Assembly: GCF_001303895.1 (NCBI RefSeq)
Contig: NZ_LJSD01000014.1
Span: 102,293-166,292 of the forward strand
Reading direction: 5' to 3'
Length of the DNA stretch: 64,000 bases
From: Mesorhizobium sp. 1M-11
GTDB lineage: Bacteria; Pseudomonadota; Alphaproteobacteria; Rhizobiales; Rhizobiaceae
The notes below the pieces were generated by a model. The model was not told where the DNA came from. It ran no database searches and worked only from the letters and a program-made list of their open reading frames with translations. The stretch's first letter is position 1, and each line of letters begins with the position of its first letter. Of the stretch, positions 37,298 to 45,712 are shown one piece after another. The position numbers and the translations under genes are program-made.

Positions 37298-37717
37298 CTA
37301 ATCGTCCTTGGCCAGGAGCTGCTCGAGATTTGTGAAGAACTGTTGCCAGCCTGCCTTGGCGCCGCCAAAGGCCTGCTTCTGATCCGGCCGGAAACCGGAT
37401 TGTTCCATGCGCAGATGCGTTCCCGCAGGCGTGGCCGTCAGCGTGAATGTGACCACGCTTTTCAACCCGTAGGCCGGGTCGTCATGGGCGAAGTCCCAGC
37501 GGTAGGAGAGTGTCTTGTTCGGCTCTACGGCGAGCACTTCGCAGTCCAGCACGCCGCCCCATTCGCCGCGCAGATTGAAGCGGTGGCCGACGGCCGGTTT
37601 GAAGTCGTTCTTCATCAGCCACTCCTCGATCAGGTGCGGTTGGGTCAGCGCGCGCCACAGCTTTTCAGGAGGAAACGGGATTTCCCGTTCAACAATGACG
37701 GTGCGTGTTTCGCTCAT
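37298..37717 (-). CDS. SRPBCC/AHSA1-domain protein
   Basis: This 139-aa START-like fold protein (EREIPFPPEKLWRALTQPHLIEEWL, then GFRPDQKQAFGGAKAGWQQFFTNLEQLL). Such proteins bind hydrophobic ligands. The ATG at 37717 overlaps the ArsR stop as ATGA, with AAAGGA just upstream, so it is translationally coupled with its regulator. Confidence 0.9.
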   Translation of the reverse strand: MSETRTVIVEREIPFPPEKLWRALTQPHLIEEWLMKNDFKPAVGHRFNLRGEWGGVLDCEVLAVEPNKTLSYRWDFAHDDPAYGLKSVVTFTLTATPAGTHLRMEQSGFRPDQKQAFGGAKAGWQQFFTNLEQLLAKDD

Positions 37718-38037
37718 TGATCCATCCTTTTCAGCAGGTCTTCGAGATCGTCGAAACGACTTTCCCAGAAGCCTGCCATCTCCTTTGTCCAATCGACCAG
37801 TGGCGCCAGCGCACCAAGTTGCGCGCTGTAATGCGTCTGGCGGCCTTCGTGACGATCGCGCACCAGGCCAGCCTGTTTCAGGACGCCCAGATGTTTCGAC
37901 ACAGCCGGCTGCGAGACGCCGGCATGCGTTGTCAGCGTGCCGACCGTCTGTTCCCCACCGCGGCAGAGCCGTTCGAAAATCGCCCGACGGGTCGGGTCGG
38001 CAAGCGTTTTGAACAGCTGGTCGTGCGCGTCCGTCAT
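37714..38037 (-). CDS. ArsR-family regulator (SRPBCC-linked)
   Basis: This 107-aa winged-helix repressor (FKTLADPTRRAIFERLCRGGEQTVGTLTTHAGVSQPAVSKHL) lacks the metal-binding cysteine pair of true ArsR. It heads the operon ArsR-SRPBCC-(membrane protein)-DUF1801-YciI-DUF1801. It is expected to repress its own promoter in 38038-38125, where TTATACG-type AT-rich sequence occurs. Confidence 0.9.
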   Translation of the reverse strand: MTDAHDQLFKTLADPTRRAIFERLCRGGEQTVGTLTTHAGVSQPAVSKHLGVLKQAGLVRDRHEGRQTHYSAQLGALAPLVDWTKEMAGFWESRFDDLEDLLKRMDQ

Positions 38038-38125
38038 CGAAATCGATAACCCGTTGGCTATGATTTGACGTATAACTGACTGGCTATGGATTAGTCAAGC
38101 GTGAATTGAGAGGATAGCGAAACGA

Positions 38126-39598
38126 CTAGTTCTCGGGCGAGGCTCCGACCTTCCAGGGCAGGACGGCTTCATAGGCAGCGGCGGCGCGCAGCACGGCAAG
38201 GTCACCGCGCGGTTTACCGATCAATTGCATGCCCATCGGCCTGCCCTTGGCGTCAAATCCTGTCGGCACATTCACGGCCGGGCAACCGCCGAGGGTCGCG
38301 AAGGCTGTGACCTGCATCCAGCGATGATAGCTGTCCATGGCACGGCCTGCGACCTCGCGCGGCCAGTGCGTCGAGACATCGAAAGGAAATACCTGCGCCG
38401 TGGGCAGCACCAACAGATCGTAGCGCTCGAACAGCGTCAGCAGCGTGCGGTGCCAGGCGGTGCGCTGCATTGCGGCGGCGTGGATCTGTGGCGCGGTGAG
38501 CCGGGCGGCTCCTTCCACTTCCCAAATCGCCTCCGGTTTCAAAAGCGCGCGCTTTGACGGATCGTCGTAGAGCAGCTTCAACCCGCAACCGCTGGAAGAT
38601 TGCCGCAACGTCACGAAAGCCTGCCATAGGGCTTCGAAATCGACGTCCGGCAGCAGGGGCTCGACCTCGAAGCCGATGCCGGCGAGCCGCTGGAGTGCTG
38701 TCTCGCAAAGATCGAGGATGCCATCCTCCATGGGCAGATGACCGCCGAGATCGGCCAGCCAGCCGATTCTGCCGCCGGTCGCTGGCCCTTCATCGATCCC
38801 CTTCAGGAACGACCCATGCGGATCGTGCGACAGCGGTGCATGCGGGTGGTAGCCGGCCTGCACGTCGAGCAGGAGTGCCATATCGCGCACGCTGCGGCCC
38901 ATCGGCCCTTCCACGCCCATCTGTGCGTGGAAGACCTCGAAACCGGGACCGCCCGGCACCAGTCCCTGCGACGGGCGGAAGCCGAAGACGTTGTTGTAGG
39001 CGCCGGGGTTGCGTAGCGAACCGCCGAAATCGCTGCCGTCGGCCAGGGGCACGAGGTCCAGCGCCAGGGCGACGGCCGCGCCGCCGCTGGACCCGCCAGC
39101 CGTCCAGGCAGGGTCGAAGGCATTGAGCGTCGGTCCGAAGACTGTGTTGTAGGTGTTGGAACCGAGACCGAACTCCGGCACGTTGGTCTTCCCGATGACG
39201 ATGGCGCCCGCCTTGCGCATGCGCTCGACAAAATACTCGTCTGCCTCTGGCACGAGATCGGCAAAGATCGGCGAGCCGAACGTGGTCTTGAGGCCCCTGG
39301 TCTGGGCGAGATCCTTGATTGCGATCGGCAGACCGAACAGGCTGCCCGTTGTGCCTCCACTGGCGAGATGGGCATCCGCAACATCCGCCTCGACCAGGAG
39401 GTCGGCGCGGTCGCGCAGCGAGACGATGGCATTGACCTTTGGGTTGAGCGCTTCGATGCGATCCAGGAAGGCGGTCATGACTTGGCGTACGGAAAGCCGT
39501 CGTTCGCGGATCGCCGCGGCGAGATCGACTGCACTGAGGCCACAGACGTCGCCGGCCGGTGGAATGGCGTGCCGGCTTGCAGGGCGCGTGTCGGTCAT
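38126..39598 (-). CDS. Amidase-signature family hydrolase
   Basis: This 490-aa hydrolase has the Ser-cisSer-Lys triad visible: K95 in LPIAIKDLAQ, S170 in TAGGSSGGAA and nucleophile S194 in GSDFGGSLRNP. It hydrolyses an amide of unknown nature; similar genes are called amidase or Asp-tRNA amidotransferase-like. It starts one base after the ribokinase stop, so the two genes are co-transcribed. Confidence 0.9.
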   Translation of the reverse strand: MTDTRPASRHAIPPAGDVCGLSAVDLAAAIRERRLSVRQVMTAFLDRIEALNPKVNAIVSLRDRADLLVEADVADAHLASGGTTGSLFGLPIAIKDLAQTRGLKTTFGSPIFADLVPEADEYFVERMRKAGAIVIGKTNVPEFGLGSNTYNTVFGPTLNAFDPAWTAGGSSGGAAVALALDLVPLADGSDFGGSLRNPGAYNNVFGFRPSQGLVPGGPGFEVFHAQMGVEGPMGRSVRDMALLLDVQAGYHPHAPLSHDPHGSFLKGIDEGPATGGRIGWLADLGGHLPMEDGILDLCETALQRLAGIGFEVEPLLPDVDFEALWQAFVTLRQSSSGCGLKLLYDDPSKRALLKPEAIWEVEGAARLTAPQIHAAAMQRTAWHRTLLTLFERYDLLVLPTAQVFPFDVSTHWPREVAGRAMDSYHRWMQVTAFATLGGCPAVNVPTGFDAKGRPMGMQLIGKPRGDLAVLRAAAAYEAVLPWKVGASPEN

Positions 39599-39599
39599 G

Positions 39600-40508
39600 T
39601 CAGTGGCTGTCCGAGCTGAGAGCGGCCTCGACTTCGGCGGCCTGCGGGATCGCCGGCTGGGCGCCGGGCTTCAGGCAAGCGAGCGAGCCGGCTGCGGCAG
39701 CGCGCGCAAGCGCTGCCTTCAGCGGCAGGCCGGATTCCAGCCCGGCTGCCAGGTAGCCGCAGAACGTATCGCCGGCGCCCACCGTATCCACCGGAACGAT
39801 CTTGAGGGCCTGCACTTTCAGGAATTCGTCGCCGGTCGCGGCCAGAACGCCTTCCCCACCGAGGGTGACGACGATGGTTCGTCCGCTCTTTTTCGCAAAG
39901 GCACGCATGCGCTCGGTACGATCCGTTCCGGTCAATGCCAGCGGTTCGCAATAAAGGTCGAACTCGGTCTCGTTGGCCACCACGTAGTCGGCTTTGTCGA
40001 GCAGCTTGGCGGCCTCGATGCGGGCGGGTGCGGTGTTGAGCACAGTGATTGCGCCAGCCTTGCGCGCTGCATCGAGGGCTGCCTCCACTGTCTTCAGCGG
40101 GATTTCGTGCTGCAGCAATACGACATCGCCTTTCTTGAGTGCAGCCTTCGCGACGTCGCCGGCCAGCACGGCGTCGTTGGCGCCGGCCACGACCGCGATC
40201 ATGTTCTCGCCATCACCGCCAACCAGGATATGGGCGGTGCCGGTGGAGCTGTGCGTCTTGGCGACCGCCGAAAGATCGACCTTGCCCTGATCAAGCAGCG
40301 CCAGCGCTTCACCGGCGAAGCTATCCTTGCCGACTGCACCCACCATGCGCACCTTGGCGCCGGCACGCGCGGCGGCCAGCGCCTGGTTGGCGCCCTTGCC
40401 GCCCGGGGCCGTGGTGAAGGAGGTTCCCGGGACCGTCTCGCCGGGACCCGGGAGACGCTCGACCGTGGCGATCAGATCGAGATTGATGGAACCAATGGTG
40501 ACGATCAA
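39600..40508 (-). CDS. rbsK: Ribokinase (PfkB family)
   Basis: Phosphorylates ribose, e.g. that freed from nucleosides. PfkB features: GGKGANQALAAARAG near residue 36 and DTVGAGDTFCGYLAAGL with catalytic base D247. The start is TTG at 40508, giving MIVTIGSINLDL, with GAGGGGG about six bases upstream; no ATG or GTG fits the family N-terminus. It is 302 aa. Upstream of the amidase on one transcript. Confidence 0.88.
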   Translation of the reverse strand: MIVTIGSINLDLIATVERLPGPGETVPGTSFTTAPGGKGANQALAAARAGAKVRMVGAVGKDSFAGEALALLDQGKVDLSAVAKTHSSTGTAHILVGGDGENMIAVVAGANDAVLAGDVAKAALKKGDVVLLQHEIPLKTVEAALDAARKAGAITVLNTAPARIEAAKLLDKADYVVANETEFDLYCEPLALTGTDRTERMRAFAKKSGRTIVVTLGGEGVLAATGDEFLKVQALKIVPVDTVGAGDTFCGYLAAGLESGLPLKAALARAAAAGSLACLKPGAQPAIPQAAEVEAALSSDSH

Positions 40509-40749
40509 GGCAGGCCCCCTCAAGATTGTTCTGGATTGTTCCGGGCTTATTTCGGCGCGGACCCTAGCGGTTCTCCGCCTCGAAGGAAACTGCTTTGCCG
40601 GTAGGCCAGGCGTCCTTCCCCTGCGTAATTCCCGAGAGATGGATTGTGATCCGGCCGGCAGGCGCACGAGCTTGCGAAACTGTTTCCGTGCGGGTAAAAT
40701 AAAATAATAAATTCAATTATTTAAATGAATTCATCAGGAAAACTGAACC

Positions 40750-41664
40750 ATGCGGCTGCGTCATCTCCTGCTGGCCCTCGGCATCGTTTTCATCTGGGGT
40801 GTCAATTTCGCCATCATCAAGCTGGGCCTGAGACAGGTCTCGCCATTGGCGCTGGGCGTGGCACGTTTCGCTCTCGCGGCCTTCCCGTGGGTGTTCTTCA
40901 TTCCGCGCCCCAAGGTGCCGTTGTGGCTGATCGCCCTTTACGGTCTTTTGATCTTCGCCATGCAGTTCGGCTTCCTGTTTACGGGCATGAAGCTCGGCAT
41001 GAGCGCGGGCCTGTCTTCGCTCATCCTGCAATTGCAGGTGTTCTTCACCATCGGCCTCTCCGTGATCATGCTCGGTGAACGGCCGACGGTATGGCAACTG
41101 GCCGGCGCTCTGCTTGCCTTCGGCGGTGTCGGTGTGGTTGCGTTGAACGTCGGCGGCGACGTGACGATTGTCGGCCTCGTTCTGCTTGTCGCGGCAGCCG
41201 CCTCCTGGGGCGCCGGCAATATCGTTTCGAAACGGATTTCTCAGCTTGCCGCCACTCCCAATGTTCTGGGGCTGGTGGTGTGGGGGAGCCTCTTTGCGTT
41301 GCCGATCCTGCTGGTGGTGGCGCTGGTGCTCGACCCGGATCACCTGATATCCAGCTTCACCAATCTCGACTGGGTGTCGGTCGGCTCGATCGCCTATATC
41401 GTCTATCTGTCGACGCTGCTCGGCTTCGCTGTCTGGGCGAGCCTGTTTGCGCACTACCCGGTGTCGACCGTTGCACCGTTCACGCTGCTGGTGCCGGTGT
41501 TCGGCTTCCTCGGCTCCGCCGTGCTGCTCGGCGAACCGCTGCAGGGCTGGAAGCTTGCCGCCTCCGGTCTTGTCATCGCGGGCCTGTGCATCAACCTGTT
41601 CGGGGCGAGACTTAAGAGCGCTGCGCGTCCATTCGGACGCGCAAAGGATACTCCAACACCTTGA
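40750..41664 (+). CDS. EamA/DMT-superfamily permease
   Basis: This 304-aa membrane protein has ten hydrophobic segments in two EamA halves (LGIVFIWGVNFAIIKLGL and AASWGAGNIVSKRI). Substrate probably an amino acid or other small metabolite, exported. AGGA precedes ATG 40750. The 241 bases upstream include AT-rich DNA with an AATTCA/TGAATT inverted repeat (40711-40732), a possible operator. Confidence 0.87.
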   Translation: MRLRHLLLALGIVFIWGVNFAIIKLGLRQVSPLALGVARFALAAFPWVFFIPRPKVPLWLIALYGLLIFAMQFGFLFTGMKLGMSAGLSSLILQLQVFFTIGLSVIMLGERPTVWQLAGALLAFGGVGVVALNVGGDVTIVGLVLLVAAAASWGAGNIVSKRISQLAATPNVLGLVVWGSLFALPILLVVALVLDPDHLISSFTNLDWVSVGSIAYIVYLSTLLGFAVWASLFAHYPVSTVAPFTLLVPVFGFLGSAVLLGEPLQGWKLAASGLVIAGLCINLFGARLKSAARPFGRAKDTPTP

Positions 41665-41676
41665 AGCTGCGCGGCG

Positions 41677-42597
41677 TCACGCCGCGCCGACCGAGAGCTG
41701 GCCCGCTTCCCAGCCCAGAATGGCACGCTTGCGGGTCAGGCCCCAGTGGTAGCCGGTGAGCGCACCGGACTTGCCAAGCGCGCGGTGGCAAGGCACCACG
41801 AAGGACAGCGGGTTGGCGCCAACCGCAGCACCGACCGCGCGGCTCGCCGTCGGCTGGCCGATCTCCGCGGCGATCGCCGAATAGGTGCAGGCCTTGCCCA
41901 TCGGGATACGCAGCAATGCTTCCCAGACGCGGATCTGGAAATCCGAGCCGATCATCACCACGCGCAGCGGCCGGTCGGAACGCCAATGGGCGGGGTCGAA
42001 GATACGCGCGGCATAGGGAGCCGTGGCGCTGATGTCTTCGACATAGGTGGCGTTCGGCCAACGGCTCGACATGTCCCTGAGGGCAGCCTGCTCACTGCCG
42101 GCATCATTGAAGGCGAGGCCGGCCAGGCCACGATCGGTAACCATGATCAGCGCGACGCCGAAAGGCGAAATGTGGTAGCCGTAGCGAATGGTCAATCCCT
42201 CGCCGCGGGTCTTGTAATCGCCCGGCGACATCGCTTCGTGTGTCACGAACAGGTCGTGCAGGCGGCCGGGGCCGGACATGCCGACTTCGAGGGAGGCTTC
42301 CAGCAGCGGCATGCCGGAATCGAGCAGCCTGCGCGCATGGTCGAGCGTCACGGCCTGCAGGAAGGCTTTCGGCGACAGTCCGGCCCAGCGGGTAAACAGT
42401 TTCTGCAAGCCGGTGGGCGTTTCGCCGACCTCTTCAGCCAGCGCCTCCAGCGAGGGCTGATCGCGATAGTCGAGGCTGATCTTCTCGATGGCGCGGCGCA
42501 CGACCTCATAATCGCTGCCGTCCGGCGTGATGTCCTTCTCGAGGGTCGGGGCGATCTTCATCGGCATCCTGGTATTCATAGCGAGATGAGCGTTCAT
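41677..42597 (-). CDS. Ada-like AraC / O6-methylguanine-DNA methyltransferase fusion
   Basis: This 306-aa protein has an AraC-type HTH (about 45-130, LEALAEEVGETPTGLQKLFTRWAGLSPK) and a C-terminal suicide methyltransferase with acceptor C270 in FVVPCHRALGKSG. The N-terminal zinc phosphotriester domain of classical Ada is absent, so it cannot be activated in the Ada way. ATG 42597 follows GGGAGAA. A perfect 11-bp hairpin lies directly upstream (42611-42637). Confidence 0.9.
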   Translation of the reverse strand: MNAHLAMNTRMPMKIAPTLEKDITPDGSDYEVVRRAIEKISLDYRDQPSLEALAEEVGETPTGLQKLFTRWAGLSPKAFLQAVTLDHARRLLDSGMPLLEASLEVGMSGPGRLHDLFVTHEAMSPGDYKTRGEGLTIRYGYHISPFGVALIMVTDRGLAGLAFNDAGSEQAALRDMSSRWPNATYVEDISATAPYAARIFDPAHWRSDRPLRVVMIGSDFQIRVWEALLRIPMGKACTYSAIAAEIGQPTASRAVGAAVGANPLSFVVPCHRALGKSGALTGYHWGLTRKRAILGWEAGQLSVGAA

Positions 42598-42610
42598 GGC
42601 AATTTCTCCC

Positions 42611-42637
42611 GGAGCAGAATGGAATGCATTCTGCTCC
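42611..42637 (-). promoter_or_regulatory. Perfect inverted repeat before the Ada-like gene
   Basis: GGAGCAGAATG (42611-42621), 5-base loop, CATTCTGCTCC (42627-42637). It abuts the Shine-Dalgarno of the Ada-like gene. It could be an operator or a leader hairpin. Confidence 0.5.
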
Positions 42638-42652
42638 TTCTTCTTGTTTCGT

Positions 42653-42697
42653 CGCATGATCCTGTCCGGAAAGTCTGCAACTTCCGGGATCGTGCTC
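42653..42697. repeat. Dispersed intergenic repeat, family C copy 2
   Basis: CGCATGATCCTGTCCGGAAAG...CTTCCGGGATCGTGCTC, with the same outer GATC arms and inner CCGGAA core as the copies at 19693 and 49139. Confidence 0.7.
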
Positions 42698-42752
42698 TTG
42701 AACGCGAATATCGGGGCTTTTGGAGCCAGTCTCCACCCGTTTCCTGCGAAGG

Positions 42753-43247
42753 TCAGCGCGCCTTGACGGTGGCGAGCGCGCGGGTGAAGGCCGTGGCGAA
42801 ACTCTCGCGGTCATCCGGGTTCAGGAAGCCGCCGATCGGCACGCTCTGGCCGCGCGACTCGACCGCCATGGTGGTGATGCCGATCTCGGTGTGGCGTGCC
42901 ACCGAGAAGCGCGACCAGAATGGGTTGAAGCGGTGTTCCTCCGTCTTGCCTGACGGAGCGGTTTTGCGGATATCGAGCGCTGTGCGCGATACGGAAACCT
43001 CTTCGCGGGCGCGCGCAGCACGGTAGTTGAGGCGGAAGGCGACATAGATTGCCAGCACGTCGAGGCCAAAGAAGCCGAAGATCGGCCAGGCACCGTTGGC
43101 CAGGAAAACCACGCCCGTCACGGCCCAGCAAAACAGAAGCGCACCGATCAGGATCATGAAGCCCAAGCGGCCAAGCGAGCGATGCGGCATGAGCAAAGCC
43201 TGAAAGATCGGCTCGTCAGCAGCGAAAGGGGCATTTGTATCGCTCAT
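42753..43247 (-). CDS. DUF2244 membrane protein
   Basis: This 164-aa protein has two hydrophobic segments (about 27-47 and 52-70) and a C-terminal cytoplasmic beta-rich part (FNPFWSRFSVARHTEIGITTM...LNPDDRESFATAFTRAL). DUF2244 is widespread next to nth or cytochrome oxidase genes in alphaproteobacteria. It is divergent from nth, sharing a short promoter region of 22 bases. Confidence 0.87.
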   Translation of the reverse strand: MSDTNAPFAADEPIFQALLMPHRSLGRLGFMILIGALLFCWAVTGVVFLANGAWPIFGFFGLDVLAIYVAFRLNYRAARAREEVSVSRTALDIRKTAPSGKTEEHRFNPFWSRFSVARHTEIGITTMAVESRGQSVPIGGFLNPDDRESFATAFTRALATVKAR

Positions 43248-43269
43248 GGCCTGATATTATAGGAAGCAC

Positions 43270-44070
43270 ATGGCAGTCCCCAAGCTCAAAGATCGTCGCA
43301 GCTCGGAAAATCGTCCCGCGCCCAAGCGCAACGGAACGGCGCGTGCGTCCGCGAAGAAATCTTCACGCGGGAAATCGGCTTATACGGCGGCCGAAGTGCA
43401 TGAGATCTTCCGCCGTTTTGCCATACAGCGGCCCGAGCCAAAGGGCGAACTTGAACATGTGAACGCTTTCACGCTTCTGGTGGCGGTGGTGCTGTCGGCG
43501 CAAGCAACCGATGCGGGTGTGAACAAGGCGACCCGCGCGTTGTTCAAGATAGCCGACACGCCGGAGAAGATGCTGGCGCTGGGCGAGGCGAAGGTAGGCG
43601 AATACATCCGCACCATCGGCTTGTGGCGCAACAAGGCCAAGAACGTCATTTTGCTCTCAAAAGCCCTGATTGCGGACTATGGTGGCGAAGTACCCGACAG
43701 CCGCGACGAACTTGTCAGGCTTCCCGGCGTCGGCCGCAAGACTGCGAATGTCGTGCTCAACATGGCTTTCGGCCGGCATACGATGGCCGTGGACACGCAT
43801 ATTCTGCGCATCGGCAATCGCCTCGGCCTTGCGCCCGGCAAGACGCCGGAGCAGGTCGAGGAAGGGCTCATCCGCATCATTCCAGATGAATACATGCGGC
43901 ATGCGCACCACTGGCTGATCCTGCACGGCCGATATGTCTGCAAGGCGCGCAAACCCGACTGCCAGGCCTGTATCATCGCCGACATCTGCAAGGCTGCCGA
44001 AAAGACAAATGCCATTCCGGCACCGCTGGTCGAACTAGCGCCGCTCGAACCGGCCGGTGAAGTGCTTTAG
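43270..44070 (+). CDS. nth: Endonuclease III
   Basis: DNA glycosylase/AP lyase removing oxidised pyrimidines. Helix-hairpin-helix LPGVGRKTANVVL with catalytic K157, and catalytic D175 in AVDTHI. The [4Fe-4S] ligands are C224, C231, C234 and C240 (C-X6-C-X2-C-X5-C). It is 266 aa, with a basic N-terminal extension of about 40 residues compared with the enterobacterial enzyme. A family B repeat starts at the stop codon. Confidence 0.95.
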   Translation: MAVPKLKDRRSSENRPAPKRNGTARASAKKSSRGKSAYTAAEVHEIFRRFAIQRPEPKGELEHVNAFTLLVAVVLSAQATDAGVNKATRALFKIADTPEKMLALGEAKVGEYIRTIGLWRNKAKNVILLSKALIADYGGEVPDSRDELVRLPGVGRKTANVVLNMAFGRHTMAVDTHILRIGNRLGLAPGKTPEQVEEGLIRIIPDEYMRHAHHWLILHGRYVCKARKPDCQACIIADICKAAEKTNAIPAPLVELAPLEPAGEVL

Positions 44071-44122
44071 AATTACGCAAAAACAAAGAGTTAGAGCGTT
44101 TCCGCGAAACGGAAACGCTCCA
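44071..44122. repeat. Dispersed intergenic repeat, family B copy 4 (partial, reverse)
   Basis: Begins AATTACGCAAAAACAAAGAGTTAGAGCG and ends with GTTTCCGCGAAACGGAAACGCTCC. Only the stem half and part of the linker are present. It lies between convergent nth and the DUF2214 gene. Confidence 0.8.
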
Positions 44123-44134
44123 GGCCGGCCGGCC

Positions 44135-44590
44135 TCAGAGGCCGTAGCCACGTGCCATGGCGGCGGCGAAAGCCGGGATAGCCAGGAAAAGCAATGCTTC
44201 CAGCCAGACATAACGGCGCACCGAAGCGAGTTCGTGACCTGGCACCTGGAATGCACTGTTCGAGACCGCCTGCCGGTTCCAGGCAATGAAGCGGATGGTT
44301 GGAACGATGGAGAGCAGGCCGACCGCGGCGAAGGTCACCATCTTCGCCCAGAACACCCAATTGTAGACATAGAATTCCCAGCCCTTCAGGCCGTGGAACA
44401 CGCGGCCGATGCCGACAAGGATCATCAGCACCGCAAGCAGGCCGTAATGGCGGTCGACGCGCGCGAGGCGTCGCAATGTGCCGGGCGTCAACTCGTTGCG
44501 TATCAGCACGAACTCGGCCGCGATTATGCCGGCCAGTGAGAAAGCAAGCAGATGGTGTAGAATGGTCAGTACGAGATCGGTGGTTTCCAT
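44135..44590 (-). CDS. DUF2214 membrane protein
   Basis: This 151-aa protein has four hydrophobic segments (around 6-26, 47-67, 78-100 and 128-148), typical of DUF2214. Function unknown. ATG 44590 is preferred because GAGGAGGG lies about seven bases upstream; ATG 44596 is too close to it. Convergent with nth. Confidence 0.83.
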   Translation of the reverse strand: METTDLVLTILHHLLAFSLAGIIAAEFVLIRNELTPGTLRRLARVDRHYGLLAVLMILVGIGRVFHGLKGWEFYVYNWVFWAKMVTFAAVGLLSIVPTIRFIAWNRQAVSNSAFQVPGHELASVRRYVWLEALLFLAIPAFAAAMARGYGL

Positions 44591-44675
44591 CTGCATTCCC
44601 TCCTCGCGATGGTGTGTTTCATACGACCTCGGAGGGGAAATGCCCAGCGGGTCGTCAGGTGCTGGCTAGAGTATC

Positions 44676-44764
44676 GGCCCGGAATCGGAATCGATTTCGG
44701 AAGCACGATGCGCAGATTTAAAGTGTTGGAACGTCCTTTGCACTTCCGGACGTGGCGCTCTAAC
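44676..44764. repeat. Dispersed intergenic repeat, family A copy 3
   Basis: CCCGGAATCGGAATCGATTTCGGAAGCACGATGCGCAG (two pieces) then GGAACGTCC...GGACGTGGCGCTCTAAC. Shorter arms than copies 1 and 2 but the same order. It ends eight bases before the next gene. Confidence 0.75.
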
Positions 44765-44772
44765 GTCACCGG

Positions 44773-45003
44773 ATGACGAAGTTGAAGCGTGCCATCAATC
44801 CCATGCCCGACGATATTCGGGCGGCTCTCGACCGGGATGGGCTGGGTTCTGCATACGCGGCAAGGCCCGACTATCAGAAGAACGACTATCTGGGCTGGAT
44901 TGCGCGGGCCAGACGCGAGGAGACGCGGATCAAGCGGCTCAACCAGATGCTGGACGAATTGAAGCGTGGTGGCGTCTACATGAACATGGCTTGGCGCGGC
45001 TAA
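44773..45003 (+). CDS. YdeI/OmpD-associated-type small protein
   Basis: This 76-aa protein has the C-terminal pattern of YdeI-like proteins (ARPDYQKNDYLGWIARARREETRIKRLNQML). Longer YdeI proteins have an extra N-terminal domain; this is the short form. The start is eight bases after a family A repeat and has no clear ribosome site. Function unknown. Confidence 0.75.
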   Translation: MTKLKRAINPMPDDIRAALDRDGLGSAYAARPDYQKNDYLGWIARARREETRIKRLNQMLDELKRGGVYMNMAWRG

Positions 45004-45131
45004 GCTGCCAATGTGCTCGGCCTCGATGGCTGACGCGTCGCGGCGCCGGTTTCTGGCCGGGAATGCCGTATGCGCTGGCCCTTGTCATCACCGCACCGCC
45101 TGCTAGGTGCGGCTGAAATGAAGAGGCAACC

Positions 45132-45674
45132 ATGACGACAGCAATCCGGACCGCACCGACCCTGGAAACCGACAGAACCGTCCTTCGCGCCCACGCTTTG
45201 GGTGATTTTGACGCTTATGCGCAGATGTGGGCCGATCCCGTCGTATGCCGTTTCATCGGCGGCAAGGCGCGCACGCGCGAGGAAAGCTGGATGCGCTTCC
45301 TGCGCCATGCAGGATTATGGTCACTGATTGGCTATGGGTATTGGGCGATCGAAGACAGGGGGACCGGACGTTTCATCGGCGAGGCCGGTTTCCACGACAT
45401 GAAGCGCGACATCAAGCCCTCATTGGAAGGTATTCCGGAAGCCGGCTGGGTGCTGGCCCCAGAAGCCCATGGCAAGGGCATCGCCGGCGAAGTGGTTGCG
45501 CGCATGGTTGCCTGGGCCGACGAGACCATCGGTGCGGCCCGAACCGTCTGCATAATCGATCCTGAAAACAGGCCCTCGCTGCAAGTGGCGGGAAGGGCCG
45601 GCTACGTCCAAGTGCTCCGCACGACCTATCATGGAGAGCCGACGATCCTTTTCGAGCGGCGCCCGTTAAGCTAG
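45132..45674 (+). CDS. GNAT acetyltransferase (RimJ/RimL type)
   Basis: This 180-aa acetyltransferase has the start LETDRTVLRAHALGDFDAY and acetyl-CoA loop LAPEAHGKGIAGEVVARMV, as in protein or small-molecule N-acetyltransferases. Substrate unknown. GAAGAGGC precedes ATG 45132. Its TAG stop is the first base group of a family B stem repeat shared with the convergent Nudix gene. Confidence 0.88.
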   Translation: MTTAIRTAPTLETDRTVLRAHALGDFDAYAQMWADPVVCRFIGGKARTREESWMRFLRHAGLWSLIGYGYWAIEDRGTGRFIGEAGFHDMKRDIKPSLEGIPEAGWVLAPEAHGKGIAGEVVARMVAWADETIGAARTVCIIDPENRPSLQVAGRAGYVQVLRTTYHGEPTILFERRPLS

Positions 45675-45712
45675 AGCGTTTCCGTTTTTCACGGAAACGC
45701 GGAGACGCTCTA
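45672..45712. repeat. Family B stem (copy 5) supplying both flanking stop codons
   Basis: TAGAGCGTTTCCG-loop-CGGAAACGCGGAGACGCTCTA. The left TAG ends the acetyltransferase gene (45672-45674). The right CTA is the TAG of the Nudix gene on the other strand (45710-45712). It probably also works as a terminator both ways. Confidence 0.85.
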
